A DNA stretch of 7,316 nt from an uncultured Pirellula sp. (GTDB lineage: Bacteria > Planctomycetota > Planctomycetia > Pirellulales > Pirellulaceae). Location of the stretch: the NCBI GenBank assembly GCA_903837255.1, contig CAILTZ010000575.1:1-7316 (forward strand), in the 5' to 3' direction. Under the pieces are notes generated by a model. The model was not told the DNA's origin. It did no database searches and worked only from the letters and a program-made list of their open reading frames with translations. The translations under genes and the position numbers were made by a program. Below, one piece after another: positions 1-5,898 of the stretch (the stretch's first letter is position 1; every line of letters starts with the position of its first letter).

Positions 1-317
1 ATCAAACCCAAAAAACGACGCTGCTGCATCAAATCCGCTAGTTCCATGGCTAGGGTCGAAAAGGTAGTCAATCCTCCACAAAAACCGACGCCTAGGAACA
101 ACACCCACACGCTGGGCTTGGGGTTCGCCGGAAACGACGAAACAACAACTCCCAAAAGAAAAGCTCCCACGAGGTTTACTAAGCCGGTCCCGAGCACCGA
201 CGAAGTGTTGGGCAAGCACCAACTGCAAAGCCGGCCTACACCGTAGCGGACTAGGCTCCCGAACGCACCACCCATGGCTACCCACACGCCTACCATCCAA
301 CCCGTGTTCACTTGCAT
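1..317 (-). CDS. crcB: Fluoride ion channel CrcB/Fluc, 5' part (C-terminus beyond window)
   Basis: CrcB (Fluc) proteins are small four-helix inner-membrane channels that work as antiparallel dimers and let fluoride leave the cytoplasm. About 105 residues are visible before the window edge. The family signatures appear in order: GGAFGSLVRYG (residues 16-26), GTGLVNLVGAFLLG (43-56) with the conserved pore Asn at 48, and GFCGGLTTFSTL (78-89), the TM3 break and Phe-box region. The second Phe of the usual TTFSTF is Leu here. Two starts are possible. ATG at 317 has AAGGA nine bases upstream. GTG at 311 has AGGAG seven bases upstream. Both reading starts are in frame and differ by two residues. An 18-bp palindrome lies about 30 bp upstream. 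I see no crcB-motif (fluoride) riboswitch. The call is firm; only the start and the missing C-terminus are uncertain. Confidence 0.9.
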   Translation of the reverse strand, partial: MQVNTGWMVGVWVAMGGAFGSLVRYGVGRLCSWCLPNTSSVLGTGLVNLVGAFLLGVVVSSFPANPKPSVWVLFLGVGFCGGLTTFSTLAMELADLMQQRRFLGL

Positions 318-346
318 GCTCCTAAGTCCTTCGTCACAGTCCTAGA

Positions 347-364
347 GTTCGAGCATGCTCGAAC
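347..364. promoter_or_regulatory. 18-bp perfect palindrome upstream of crcB (possible operator)
   Basis: GTTCGAGCATGCTCGAAC is a perfect 18-bp palindrome that ends 30 bp before the crcB ATG at 317 on the minus strand. Having no loop, it looks more like a binding site for a dimeric repressor than a terminator. That role is inferred from position and symmetry only. Confidence 0.4.
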
Positions 365-382
365 GGTTTCATTCTCATGGAC

Positions 383-580
383 CTATTTACAGTTTACAGT
401 GACCTTAAAGAGGATGGAGATTCCCGAGGGGAGTTTGATCTCGATGGAGTCCGTGGTGGGTTCCGATGTTTGAACACGGAAAAAGGCGCTTGTTTGGGAC
501 TTAGCAGCGAGTTTGCGTTTCCACTGGGTGAAGGACGTCGGCGAGCATTTGATCAACTGGCAGCCGCGGGCAATTGCCAT
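383..580 (-). pseudogene. Remnant of an IS66-family TnpA accessory protein
   Basis: The 65-residue reading from ATG at 580 to the stop at 383 resembles the small accessory protein (TnpA/OrfA) of IS66-family elements. The likeness is in two blocks. CQLIKCSPTSFTQWKRKLA (about residues 7-25) resembles the end of the helix-turn-helix region, normally of the form FCRxxxxSxxSFxxWRRKL. SIEIKLPSGISILF (about 44-57) resembles the C-terminal IEIxLPxGxxIR strand. The N-terminal half of the HTH domain is missing, the frame upstream is not convincing, and there is no tnpB or tnpC beside it. I read it as a decayed fragment. The assignment comes from memory of family patterns; a chance resemblance cannot be excluded. 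Confidence 0.45.
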
Positions 581-665
581 TAGCCCCGCACCGATTCGAT
601 TGTGCTGCTGATAGACCGGGCTGCGAACAAGTGACGTATCCAAGATAGTGAGGCCCCCGAAAATG

Positions 666-694
666 TTGATAATATGGCTTAGCCTCCATATCAT
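666..694 (+). promoter_or_regulatory. Candidate sigma-70-type promoter
   Basis: TTGATA at 666-671 and TATCAT at 689-694 are separated by exactly 17 bp, close to the TTGACA/TATAAT pattern. It lies about 100 bp upstream of the start at 792. Planctomycete promoters are poorly defined, so this is a weak call. Confidence 0.3.
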
Positions 695-791
695 CTAATT
701 GTGAGTTTTGCAACTGTGTTAGTGATCGCGCACAGACGGTTCGGATAGACGTGATCTTGACCGATCCAACCCTTTTTCACGAAGCATCCTC

Positions 792-1200
792 ATGACACGA
801 CTCCTTGGTCTTTCGCTCTTATTTGCCTGTGTGGTTCATCCAGTGACCGCTGTGGAAATCCAACCGCCGGTCCAACCGGACGAAGCAAAGATCATAGCAA
901 AGATCATCGCGTTGGAGGGGCACTCGGTCGACTCAAGAAGTACCGAGCGGATCTCGACAAAGCTCTAGCGGACGCGAAGGCGTTCAATGGCACGCGCTGG
1001 ATTCACAACGAGAAATACAACATCGAAACTCTGCCCAGATTGCTGATCGACACGATCGAAGTCGAAGGGCCCGTGGTGAAAGAATGGCCGCCCGCGAGCC
1101 ACGCAGTGCTCGGACTCGATGACAAAACACCGCAGAATGAGAGCGGACTGCGCTCCGTGTTCGACCGGTGGCTGACGCGAGCCTACCGTCGGCCCGGACG
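792..1200 (+). pseudogene. Broken DUF1592-type planctomycete cytochrome-family gene
   Basis: The ATG at 792 opens a typical Sec signal peptide (MTRLLGLSLLFACVVHPVTA), but this frame stops at 966-968 after 58 residues. From about 902 the reading continues in another frame, with GALGRLKKYRADLDKALAD, then PRLLIDTIEVEGPVV, EWPPASHAVLG and LRSVFDRWLTRAYRRP. The phrases EVEGP, WPPASH and RAYRRP are hallmarks of the large secreted DUF1587/DUF1592/DUF1588/DUF1585 proteins of Planctomycetes, in the stretch between DUF1587 and the DUF1595/1592 part. Those proteins are usually several hundred residues long. Here most of the N-terminal half and everything after RAYRRP are missing. The gene ends abruptly at the palindrome arm that flanks the insertion sequence. 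A 12-bp tandem duplication (GCAAAGATCAT at 885-895 and 897-907) sits at the frame change. Confidence 0.6.
885..907. repeat. 12-bp-period tandem duplication at frame change
   Basis: GCAAAGATCAT occurs at 885-895 and again at 897-907. It encodes AKII-AKII in the signal-peptide frame. The pseudogene changes frame at or just after this point, so it may mark the deletion or fusion junction. Confidence 0.6.
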
Positions 1201-1218
1201 TGGGTTAGGCTTCCAGCC
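1199..1218. repeat. Left arm of the palindromic element split by the IS
   Basis: CGTGGGTTAGGCTTCCAGCC differs at one base from the reverse complement of the right arm at 2750-2769 and from the left arm of the intact palindrome at 3108. It joins directly to the end of the DUF1592-type fragment on its left and to the IS terminal repeat on its right. Confidence 0.75.
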
Positions 1219-1322
1219 AATAGTGTTCGGCACAGAATTTGCCTTGCGAAATTTCTCCACTTTGGCACGATATTTGCGCCAGCGCAAGACATCCTATTGT
1301 CCTGCCATTTTTTCGTGCAACT

Positions 1323-2552
1323 ATGTCCAACGAGCGTCCATCCGATAAAAAACCGAAGATCAAAGCCTCGGACCTTGAAGGCCTTAAGGACCTACGCGCT
1401 ATTGCGAAACTTCTTGAACGACTCCACAAGGTGGGCACTGCCAGAGACAAAGCACAGAATCGTGATCTGCATATGGACCAGTATTGCTTGCTGGTTCTCA
1501 TGTGGCTCTACAACCCGATTCTGAGCTCAATGCGTGGACTTCAGGAAGCCAGTAATCTCAAGGAGGTGCAGAAGCGACTTGGAGTCGGTCGCGCCTCACT
1601 GGGAAGCCTAAGCGAATCCGTTTCGGTCTTTGATCCCGAACCATTAGCTGCCCTGGCCGAAGAGCTAGGCCAAAAGCTTCCCGATAGAACTCCTGTTAAC
1701 TTTTCGGCTATCGATAAGCGGATCACCGCAGTCGACGGGTCGGTCTTTAAGGTGCTTTCGCAGATTGCAAAACTTGCATGGATTCCCATTGGAGATGGAA
1801 AGCACCGCTGTGGGTATCGGCTACATACGCAGTTTGAGGTCTTCCGTCGCACCCCGAGCCGCATCGATCTGACCCCAGCGAATCCTAAAGGCCCCTCCGA
1901 TGAACGCGTTGTCCTTGAGAAAACACTGGAATCAGAACGTTGTTACCTCTTGGATCGCGGTTACGAAAAATACGCTCTTTGGAATGCGATCCATGCAAAG
2001 GAAAGCCAATATGTTTGTCGCATTCGAGACAACCCTACCTTTGAGGTCCTGGAGAATCGCCCGTTAAGCGAGCAAGCCGCCAAAGAGAACATCCTTTGCG
2101 ACCAGATCGTCAGGTTTGGGGGCGAACAAACCAACCAACCGCCCAACCATACAACCAGAGTGGTCATGGTTAAGATCAACCCTCTGGATAGTCGCAAACG
2201 CAAGGATGCGATTTCGGCTCCTAGTAGTGATGGAATTCTTCGGATCGTAACGAATAACTTAGACATCCCAGCAGAGATCGTCGCGGCTTTGTACTTGCTC
2301 CGATGGACGATCGAGCTTTACTTCCGAATGATCAAGCAACTCCTAGGATGCCGCCATCTTCTTAGTCACAAGCCCAATGGCGTCACGATCCAGATTTACC
2401 TTGCGATCATCGCTTGCATCATAATCATGAGCATCACAGGCAAGAGCCCTACGAAGCGCACCTACGAGATGATCAGTTTTTACTTGATAGGCTGGGCCAC
2501 ACTAGAAGAGCTTGAGGAGCACATCAAAAAGCTCCCCGACAAGGTAGCATAG
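1323..2552 (+). CDS. IS4-family DDE transposase
   Basis: This 409-residue protein catalyses cut-and-paste transposition of the surrounding IS. The RNase H-like DDE core is complete. The first Asp is D138 in AVDGSVFK, the second is D211 in LLDRGYEKY, and the catalytic Glu is E331 in LRWTIELYFRMIK. The IS4 signature Y-(2)-R-(3)-E-(6)-K is matched exactly by Y324, R327, E331 and K338. The length is normal for the family and no frameshift or internal stop is seen, so the enzyme could be active. I chose ATG at 1323 (MSNERPSDKKPK); a TTG at 1239 would add 28 residues of unlikely composition. No good Shine-Dalgarno site precedes 1323, as is common for transposases. The N-terminal 90 residues are probably the DNA-binding part, with no recognisable motif. 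Confidence 0.95.
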   Translation: MSNERPSDKKPKIKASDLEGLKDLRAIAKLLERLHKVGTARDKAQNRDLHMDQYCLLVLMWLYNPILSSMRGLQEASNLKEVQKRLGVGRASLGSLSESVSVFDPEPLAALAEELGQKLPDRTPVNFSAIDKRITAVDGSVFKVLSQIAKLAWIPIGDGKHRCGYRLHTQFEVFRRTPSRIDLTPANPKGPSDERVVLEKTLESERCYLLDRGYEKYALWNAIHAKESQYVCRIRDNPTFEVLENRPLSEQAAKENILCDQIVRFGGEQTNQPPNHTTRVVMVKINPLDSRKRKDAISAPSSDGILRIVTNNLDIPAEIVAALYLLRWTIELYFRMIKQLLGCRHLLSHKPNGVTIQIYLAIIACIIIMSITGKSPTKRTYEMISFYLIGWATLEELEEHIKKLPDKVA

Positions 2553-2721
2553 GGATACTGCGCGCCGAGGTAACGAATTAGGGCATTCTGCCTGCTGCCA
2601 GCAATCACCGCGAGCCGTTTTCGTAGTGCACTAGCACATCGAGCATCACCGGCTTGGCTACATGCCAAATTCTTGATGCAACTTCAGCTGGCAAACATGC
2701 AGCCAATCTCGCGTCCGACGA
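2553..2721. other. Non-coding right-hand part of the IS
   Basis: This stretch lies between the transposase stop and the right terminal repeat. I see no gene, no strong hairpin and no RNA gene in it. The open frames here lack start signals and family likeness. Confidence 0.6.
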
Positions 2722-2858
2722 CAAGGCAAAAACAGTGCCGAACACTATTGGCTGGAAGCCTATCCCACGCGAGCAGACCATGTGCAGTACCGTCGCGTGG
2801 GCGTCTAGTGCCGTGCGTGCTTGTCCAACCACCTGAGCGACCTCACCAAAGCGCTCTG

Positions 2859-2879
2859 GTTGATTTCGGAGAAATCAAC
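2859..2879 (+). other. Hairpin A in repeat copy 1
   Basis: GTTGATTTC-GGA-GAAATCAAC forms a 9-bp perfect stem with a 3-base loop. In copy 2 (3266-3286) the outermost pair is lost by a G-to-T change and eight pairs remain. Confidence 0.6.
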
Positions 2880-2886
2880 GACACTG

Positions 2887-2901
2887 TTCGCCAAAGGCGA
2901 A
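2887..2901 (+). other. Hairpin B in repeat copy 1
   Basis: TTCGCC-AAA-GGCGAA forms a 6-bp perfect stem seven bases after hairpin A. The identical sequence is at 3294-3308 in copy 2. Confidence 0.5.
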
Positions 2902-3107
2902 ACTTCGTTTCACCCGTAGCAAACGGCGAGGAAGTGGCTGTCGTGCAATTGTGTCGTGGTGATTGATGAAGGACAAGACAAGGACCGAATAGACCACACG
3001 CTCCAGTTCCTTCCACTTCAAAAATCAACAATCATCACTCGACAATCAACAATCCATCCCGCGCCTTACGCTCGGTCCGTCTGCGTATGGCCAACGGAAC
3101 CAAGGCA

Positions 3108-3176
3108 CGTGGGATAGGCTTCCAGCCTGTCCGGCTTGAGCAGAAAAAGGTTGACAGGCTGGAAGCCTATCCCACG
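3108..3176. repeat. Intact REP-like palindromic element
   Basis: Two perfect 24-bp arms (3108-3131 and 3153-3176) enclose a 21-base loop. The outer 20 bases of the left arm are CGTGGGATAGGCTTCCAGCC; the inner bases are TGTC/GACA. The outer 20 bp are the same sequence found on either side of the IS at 1199 and 2769. No gene is encoded. The symmetry, length and multiple copies resemble REP/BIME-type or MITE-like intergenic elements. Confidence 0.85.
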
Positions 3177-3461
3177 CGAGCAGACCATGTGCAGTACCGT
3201 CGCATGGGCGTCTCGTGCCGTGCGTGCTTGTCCAACCACCTGAGCGACCTCACCAAAGCGCTCTGTTTGATTTCGGAGAAATCAACGACACTGTTCGCCA
3301 AAGGCGAAACTTCGTTTCACCCGTAGCCAACGGCGAGGAAGTGGCTGTCCTGCAATTGTGTCGTGGTGATTGATGAAGGAGAAGACAAGGACCGAATAGA
3401 CCACACGCCCCAGTTCCTCCCACTTCAAAAATCAACAATCATCACTCGACAATCAACAATC
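3157..3461. repeat. 305-bp direct repeat, copy 2 (uninserted)
   Basis: This is the partner of 2750-3054. It overlaps the right arm of the intact palindrome and continues through the same hairpin pair (3266-3286, 3294-3308) to the same ATCAACAATC tail (3431-3440, 3452-3461). It shows that the sequence to the right of the IS is not part of the IS. Confidence 0.9.
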
Positions 3462-3597
3462 AACCGCTTCTGATTTTTCCTACTATCCACTCTCTCCCAT
3501 CTACTCTCTGGAGCCTCCGGCTCCCCGCCCCTAGTATGTGCTAGTTGACCAATCCGAGCTTCTCTGAGAGGCTTAGAAGGTCGATGTTGCCGAGTCG
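3462..3597. other. Pyrimidine-rich intergenic stretch with small hairpin
   Basis: About 3472-3509 on the + strand is almost all C and T (CTCTCTCCC and CTACTCTCT blocks). A GGAGCC-TCC-GGCTCC hairpin follows at 3510-3524. I see no gene or RNA gene here. Confidence 0.5.
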
Positions 3598-3641
3598 ATG
3601 CTTGGCGGTGCCCATCCAAGCATTTGGCTAGAAAATGCTTG
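3598..3641 (+). promoter_or_regulatory. Three-segment inverted repeat upstream of the 433-aa gene
   Basis: ATGCTTGG (3598-3605), CCAAGCATTT (3616-3625) and AAATGCTTG (3633-3641) are alternating complements. The middle segment can pair with the first (8 bp) or with the third (9 bp), but not with both. A weak promoter-like pair, TTGACG (3639-3644) and TAAAAC (3663-3668) with 18-bp spacing, overlaps the third segment. The array could therefore be a DNA operator, or an RNA leader if transcription starts further upstream. Function is inferred. Confidence 0.4.
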
Positions 3642-3726
3642 ACGACTTCTAGATCCGCTTGCTAAAACTCAACCATCCGGCCGTGAACGCTTAATCCTAT
3701 TTCTGCAAACTTGCAGGCGGACTGCG

Positions 3727-5028
3727 ATGAAAACACTTCTATTGATCTGCGCAGCGAGCTGGCTTGTTGCTAACGCCAAGGTTTATGCACAGGATGATCT
3801 GCAACGAGACGAGCTCAAGGAATCGATTGAGCGTGGCATCGAACGAATTTCAGCCGGGGTGGATAATTACCCCAAGCATCGGGATTGTTTCTCGTGCCAT
3901 CACCAAGCCGTCCCGCTACTTGCTTATCGACTCAATGCCGCTGAAGGCTCGCAGGGAAAAATCCTATGGGGCGATCAGGCACAGCGACGCGATCGGATCC
4001 TGGACTTCACTCGCAGAAGTCTTGAGCGTGAACTGGCAAGCCTAAAACCTGAGCAGGAATTAGGTGGCCGAGGCATGACGCTTGGGTACGCCCTTTGGAC
4101 TTTGTCGGTAGGCCAAACGACTTGGGGGACCCTAGGCGAAGAGTTGGTCAATAAAGCGATTTCAACGCAGATGCATGATGGGCGTTGGAGAGTCCACTCG
4201 GTTCGTCCCCCGGCAGCCTCCTCGGAGATGATGGCCACCGCGCTGGTAATCTCTGGTTTGAATCACTACGAAAGGTATCAAAAAGACGCATTCCAAGCCG
4301 TTTCACTCAACGCACTTCAGAAAGCCAGATATCGAGCAATGCTTTGGCGAGCTAGGCAAGCCGAACCGACAACCACCGAGGACCTGTGCGGTACGATTTG
4401 GTTCGATTACGAGGCTCGATCCTTGATGAATGAATCGCCATTTCGACCTGGCGAACGTCACTGGACCTCTCAAGAACCCAGATTTCTCCGTGATAGGTGT
4501 CTTCTTGAAAACAGTTGGAAGTTTACATATCCCATGATCAAAATTCCCGAGGAGCCTTTCTTCACAGAATCGCAACTCCAGGAACTGAATCGGATTTTCG
4601 ATCTTGATCAAGGCGAAACTCGGCGAGAGACTTTGATCAAGATGCAAAACCCGGATGGTGGATGGGGTTACGAAGCAGGCTGCGAAAGCGAAGCTTATTC
4701 AACGGCCACGGCCCTTCTGATCCTGACGCAGACGAAGAACAACTACAGAGTGTTCGATTCGGTTCTCGAGGAGCAACACCTGAGCAAAGGACTCCAGTAT
4801 CTGATCGATACACAGCACAAGGACGGTTCATGGCACGTCTCTAGCCGGGCCAATCCAGTCCAAGAGTTTTTCGATAATGGAGATCCCCACGAGACCGACC
4901 AATTCATCTCGATGCAAGCGACGGCTTGGGCCGTGGCAGCACTCGCAAGTGCCTACCATGCTCACTACAGGCCACTGAGTACGCACGCCTCCTACGATCC
5001 ACTGGATTGGATCGAACCGGCACCCTAA
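3727..5028 (+). CDS. Secreted squalene-cyclase-like repeat protein with CXXCH motif
   Basis: This 433-residue protein starts with a Sec signal peptide (cleavage probably after VYA, residue 21), so it acts outside the cytoplasm. A CFSCHHQ motif lies at residues 54-60 and fits the CXXCH pattern of covalent heme c attachment. The rest resembles the alpha/alpha-toroid prenyltransferase/squalene oxidase repeat fold. QW-type motifs are at QMHDGRW (148-154), QNPDGGWGY (307-315) and QHKDGSWHV (363-371). I do not find the DXDD motif needed by squalene-hopene cyclases, and cyclases are larger and not exported, so it is probably not a cyclase. Similar secreted CFSCHH repeat proteins are, as far as I know, of unknown function. 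The ribosome site is weak (AGGCGG region, 3715-3720). No operon partner is seen; the next gene is 406 bp away. Confidence 0.82.
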   Translation: MKTLLLICAASWLVANAKVYAQDDLQRDELKESIERGIERISAGVDNYPKHRDCFSCHHQAVPLLAYRLNAAEGSQGKILWGDQAQRRDRILDFTRRSLERELASLKPEQELGGRGMTLGYALWTLSVGQTTWGTLGEELVNKAISTQMHDGRWRVHSVRPPAASSEMMATALVISGLNHYERYQKDAFQAVSLNALQKARYRAMLWRARQAEPTTTEDLCGTIWFDYEARSLMNESPFRPGERHWTSQEPRFLRDRCLLENSWKFTYPMIKIPEEPFFTESQLQELNRIFDLDQGETRRETLIKMQNPDGGWGYEAGCESEAYSTATALLILTQTKNNYRVFDSVLEEQHLSKGLQYLIDTQHKDGSWHVSSRANPVQEFFDNGDPHETDQFISMQATAWAVAALASAYHAHYRPLSTHASYDPLDWIEPAP

Positions 5029-5434
5029 TCATTAGCGTTGAATCGGCCCCTCAAAGAAAAGATTGGAGTACCTTGGACCAGTCGGACCAGTTGGATCATT
5101 TGTCGGTAGGACTACCGACTACCGTGTCGACTTACACCGTCGACGCCCCACCGCTTACGAACGTGCAAAAGAGCCAAAATTTTGAAAAAACAGCGTTCGG
5201 GTTATGGCTTGGTTTTCTGACCTAAGCCGGTCCCTAACGGGGCCCGGAATGCCAAAACATTAGCAACGAAAAATCCATAGAATTCTAATCACGAGGATTT
5301 CGTCAGAGACCGCTGGTTCTTAACGCATTCTTCACAATATCTTCGCTATATTCAGGCTTCTTAATCTGGCCCCTGCGCTAAGATGAGTAGGGTCTAAAGG
5401 GCGACTGTTTGACGAGAGGGCAAGGAGCGAAAAG
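5029..5434. other. Gene-free spacer with small hairpins
   Basis: No gene is supported here. It contains GTCGGTAG-GA-CTACCGAC (5102-5119), a perfect 8-bp inverted repeat 74 bp past the upstream stop. An imperfect GC-rich hairpin is at 5227-5247, and GGACCAGT is repeated in tandem with a 9-bp period at 5075-5091. Neither hairpin is followed by a T run, so intrinsic termination is uncertain. The promoter of the following gene must lie here, but I cannot point to it. Confidence 0.5.
5102..5119 (+). terminator. Possible transcription-end hairpin after the 433-aa gene
   Basis: This is a perfect 18-base hairpin sequence (8-bp arms, 2-base centre) soon after the stop codon at 5028. It lacks a T tract, so it may instead stabilise the RNA 3' end or be a protein-binding site. 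Confidence 0.25.
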
Positions 5435-5863
5435 ATGCGAGTGCTGTGGCTTGTTTTGTTGCTTACGATAGCTTGTGGATGCAGCGATACAATCAATCAG
5501 AAAACCTATCCGGTTACTGGAGAGGTCCGAGTTGACGGCAAGCCTTTCAAGGGTTTGACGGTGGTTTTAAGGCCGATCGACAAGACCAGTTTCAAGCGTC
5601 AGGAGATCCCTCAAGGGATTTCCGATGAGAACGGCAAGTTCTCGATTCACACGTACAGTTCCACCGACGGCGCTCCTGCGGGAGATTACAAGGTGGGGAT
5701 CGCTCTGATGCAGCCGGTGGATGAAGAGGGTGGGGATCAAGTCAAGCGAGAACCGGGTCAGCCATTGTTCCCTTTGAAGTACGCCGATCCAGAGACATCA
5801 GGACTGAAGGCTACCGTCGATAAGAAGCCGACGGAATTGCCTGCATTCGAATTGACGAAGTGA
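5435..5863 (+). CDS. Small lipoprotein with carboxypeptidase-regulatory/transthyretin-like domain
   Basis: This 142-residue exported protein has a short hydrophobic signal (residues 3-13) ending in ACGCS. Cys14 or Cys16 is the likely lipidated residue, though the lipobox is not canonical. The mature part follows the beta-sandwich pattern often annotated as carboxypeptidase regulatory-like: YPVTGEVRVDGKPFKGLTVV near the start, GISDENGKFSI in the middle, GAPAGDYKVGI, and FPLKYADPETSGLKATV near the end. Genes of this type very often neighbour DUF1559 genes in Planctomycetes, as here (35-bp gap), suggesting cotranscription and a shared envelope role. The start is well supported by AAGGAG seven bases before ATG 5435. 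The molecular function is unknown to me. Confidence 0.85.
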   Translation: MRVLWLVLLLTIACGCSDTINQKTYPVTGEVRVDGKPFKGLTVVLRPIDKTSFKRQEIPQGISDENGKFSIHTYSSTDGAPAGDYKVGIALMQPVDEEGGDQVKREPGQPLFPLKYADPETSGLKATVDKKPTELPAFELTK

Positions 5864-5867
5864 TACG

Positions 5868-5882
5868 TTTTTTTCTTTTTTT
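5868..5882 (+). other. T7-C-T7 tract between lipoprotein and DUF1559 genes
   Basis: Fifteen bases, all T except one C, fill much of the 35-bp spacer, directly upstream of the ribosome site of the next gene. No strong hairpin stands immediately before it. It could cause partial termination or polymerase slippage; this is speculative. Confidence 0.4.
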
Positions 5883-5898
5883 AGGGTGAGGTACAGTG

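Larger units (their letters stand above)
1219..2749 (+). mobile_element. Complete IS4-family insertion sequence
   Basis: A 28-bp terminal inverted repeat bounds the element: left 1219-1246, starting AATAGTGTTCGGCAC, and right 2722-2749, with 25 of 28 positions matching. Including the outer arms shared with the palindromic element, 44 of 48 positions match. The element is about 1.53 kb with a single transposase gene, which fits the IS4 family. The boundary is uncertain by two or three bases because GCC/GGC is shared between arm and IS. I found no clear direct target duplication. About 170 bp between the transposase stop and the right repeat has no convincing gene. Confidence 0.82.
2750..3054. 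repeat. 305-bp direct repeat, copy 1 (next to IS)
   Basis: This copy matches 3157-3461 at a constant offset of 407 bp, with 8 substitutions and no gaps by eye (97% identity). It starts with the palindrome right arm (GGCTGGAAGCCTATCCCACG), contains two small hairpins (2859-2879 and 2887-2901), and ends with two ATCAACAATC copies (3024-3033 and 3045-3054). Short open frames run through it, but the two copies differ in frame content and none has a ribosome binding site. It is best treated as a non-coding dispersed repeat. Confidence 0.9.

Noticed and set aside
320..480. Fluoride riboswitch upstream of crcB
   Set aside because: Read on the minus strand, I could not find the GGCGAUGG start or the CUGAUGxC-type 3' element of the crcB motif in a foldable arrangement.
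377..583. Plus-strand 68-residue reading overlapping the IS66-like fragment
   Set aside because: No ribosome site and no family likeness. The opposite strand gives a recognisable protein pattern, so this is its shadow.
1190..2790. Target-site duplication around the IS
   Set aside because: The flanks are inverted copies of each other (palindrome arms), and no direct duplication of 8-13 bp could be seen at either assumed boundary.
3021..3054. CRISPR-like array from the ATCAACAATC copies
   Set aside because: Only two 10-bp copies with a 21-bp period occur per unit, the spacers are too short, and the segment is simply repeated inside the 305-bp unit. No cas genes are nearby.
2654..3438. Short proteins encoded in the 305-bp repeats
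   Set aside because: The frames run through the palindrome arms and hairpins, lack ribosome sites and do not form a consistent protein in both copies. The repeat is better seen as non-coding.
3425..3619. Minus-strand 64-residue reading rich in Arg and Glu
   Set aside because: It covers the end of the 305-bp repeat, the pyrimidine-rich tract and the inverted-repeat array. The composition is explained by those and no start signal is present.
2770..3726. C-terminal half of the DUF1592-type gene beyond the IS
   Set aside because: No frame there shows the later DUF1592, DUF1588 or DUF1585 motifs. The sequence is repeat and spacer.
3727..5028. Functional squalene-hopene cyclase
   Set aside because: The protein has QW-type motifs but lacks the catalytic DXDD motif, is shorter than cyclases and carries a signal peptide.
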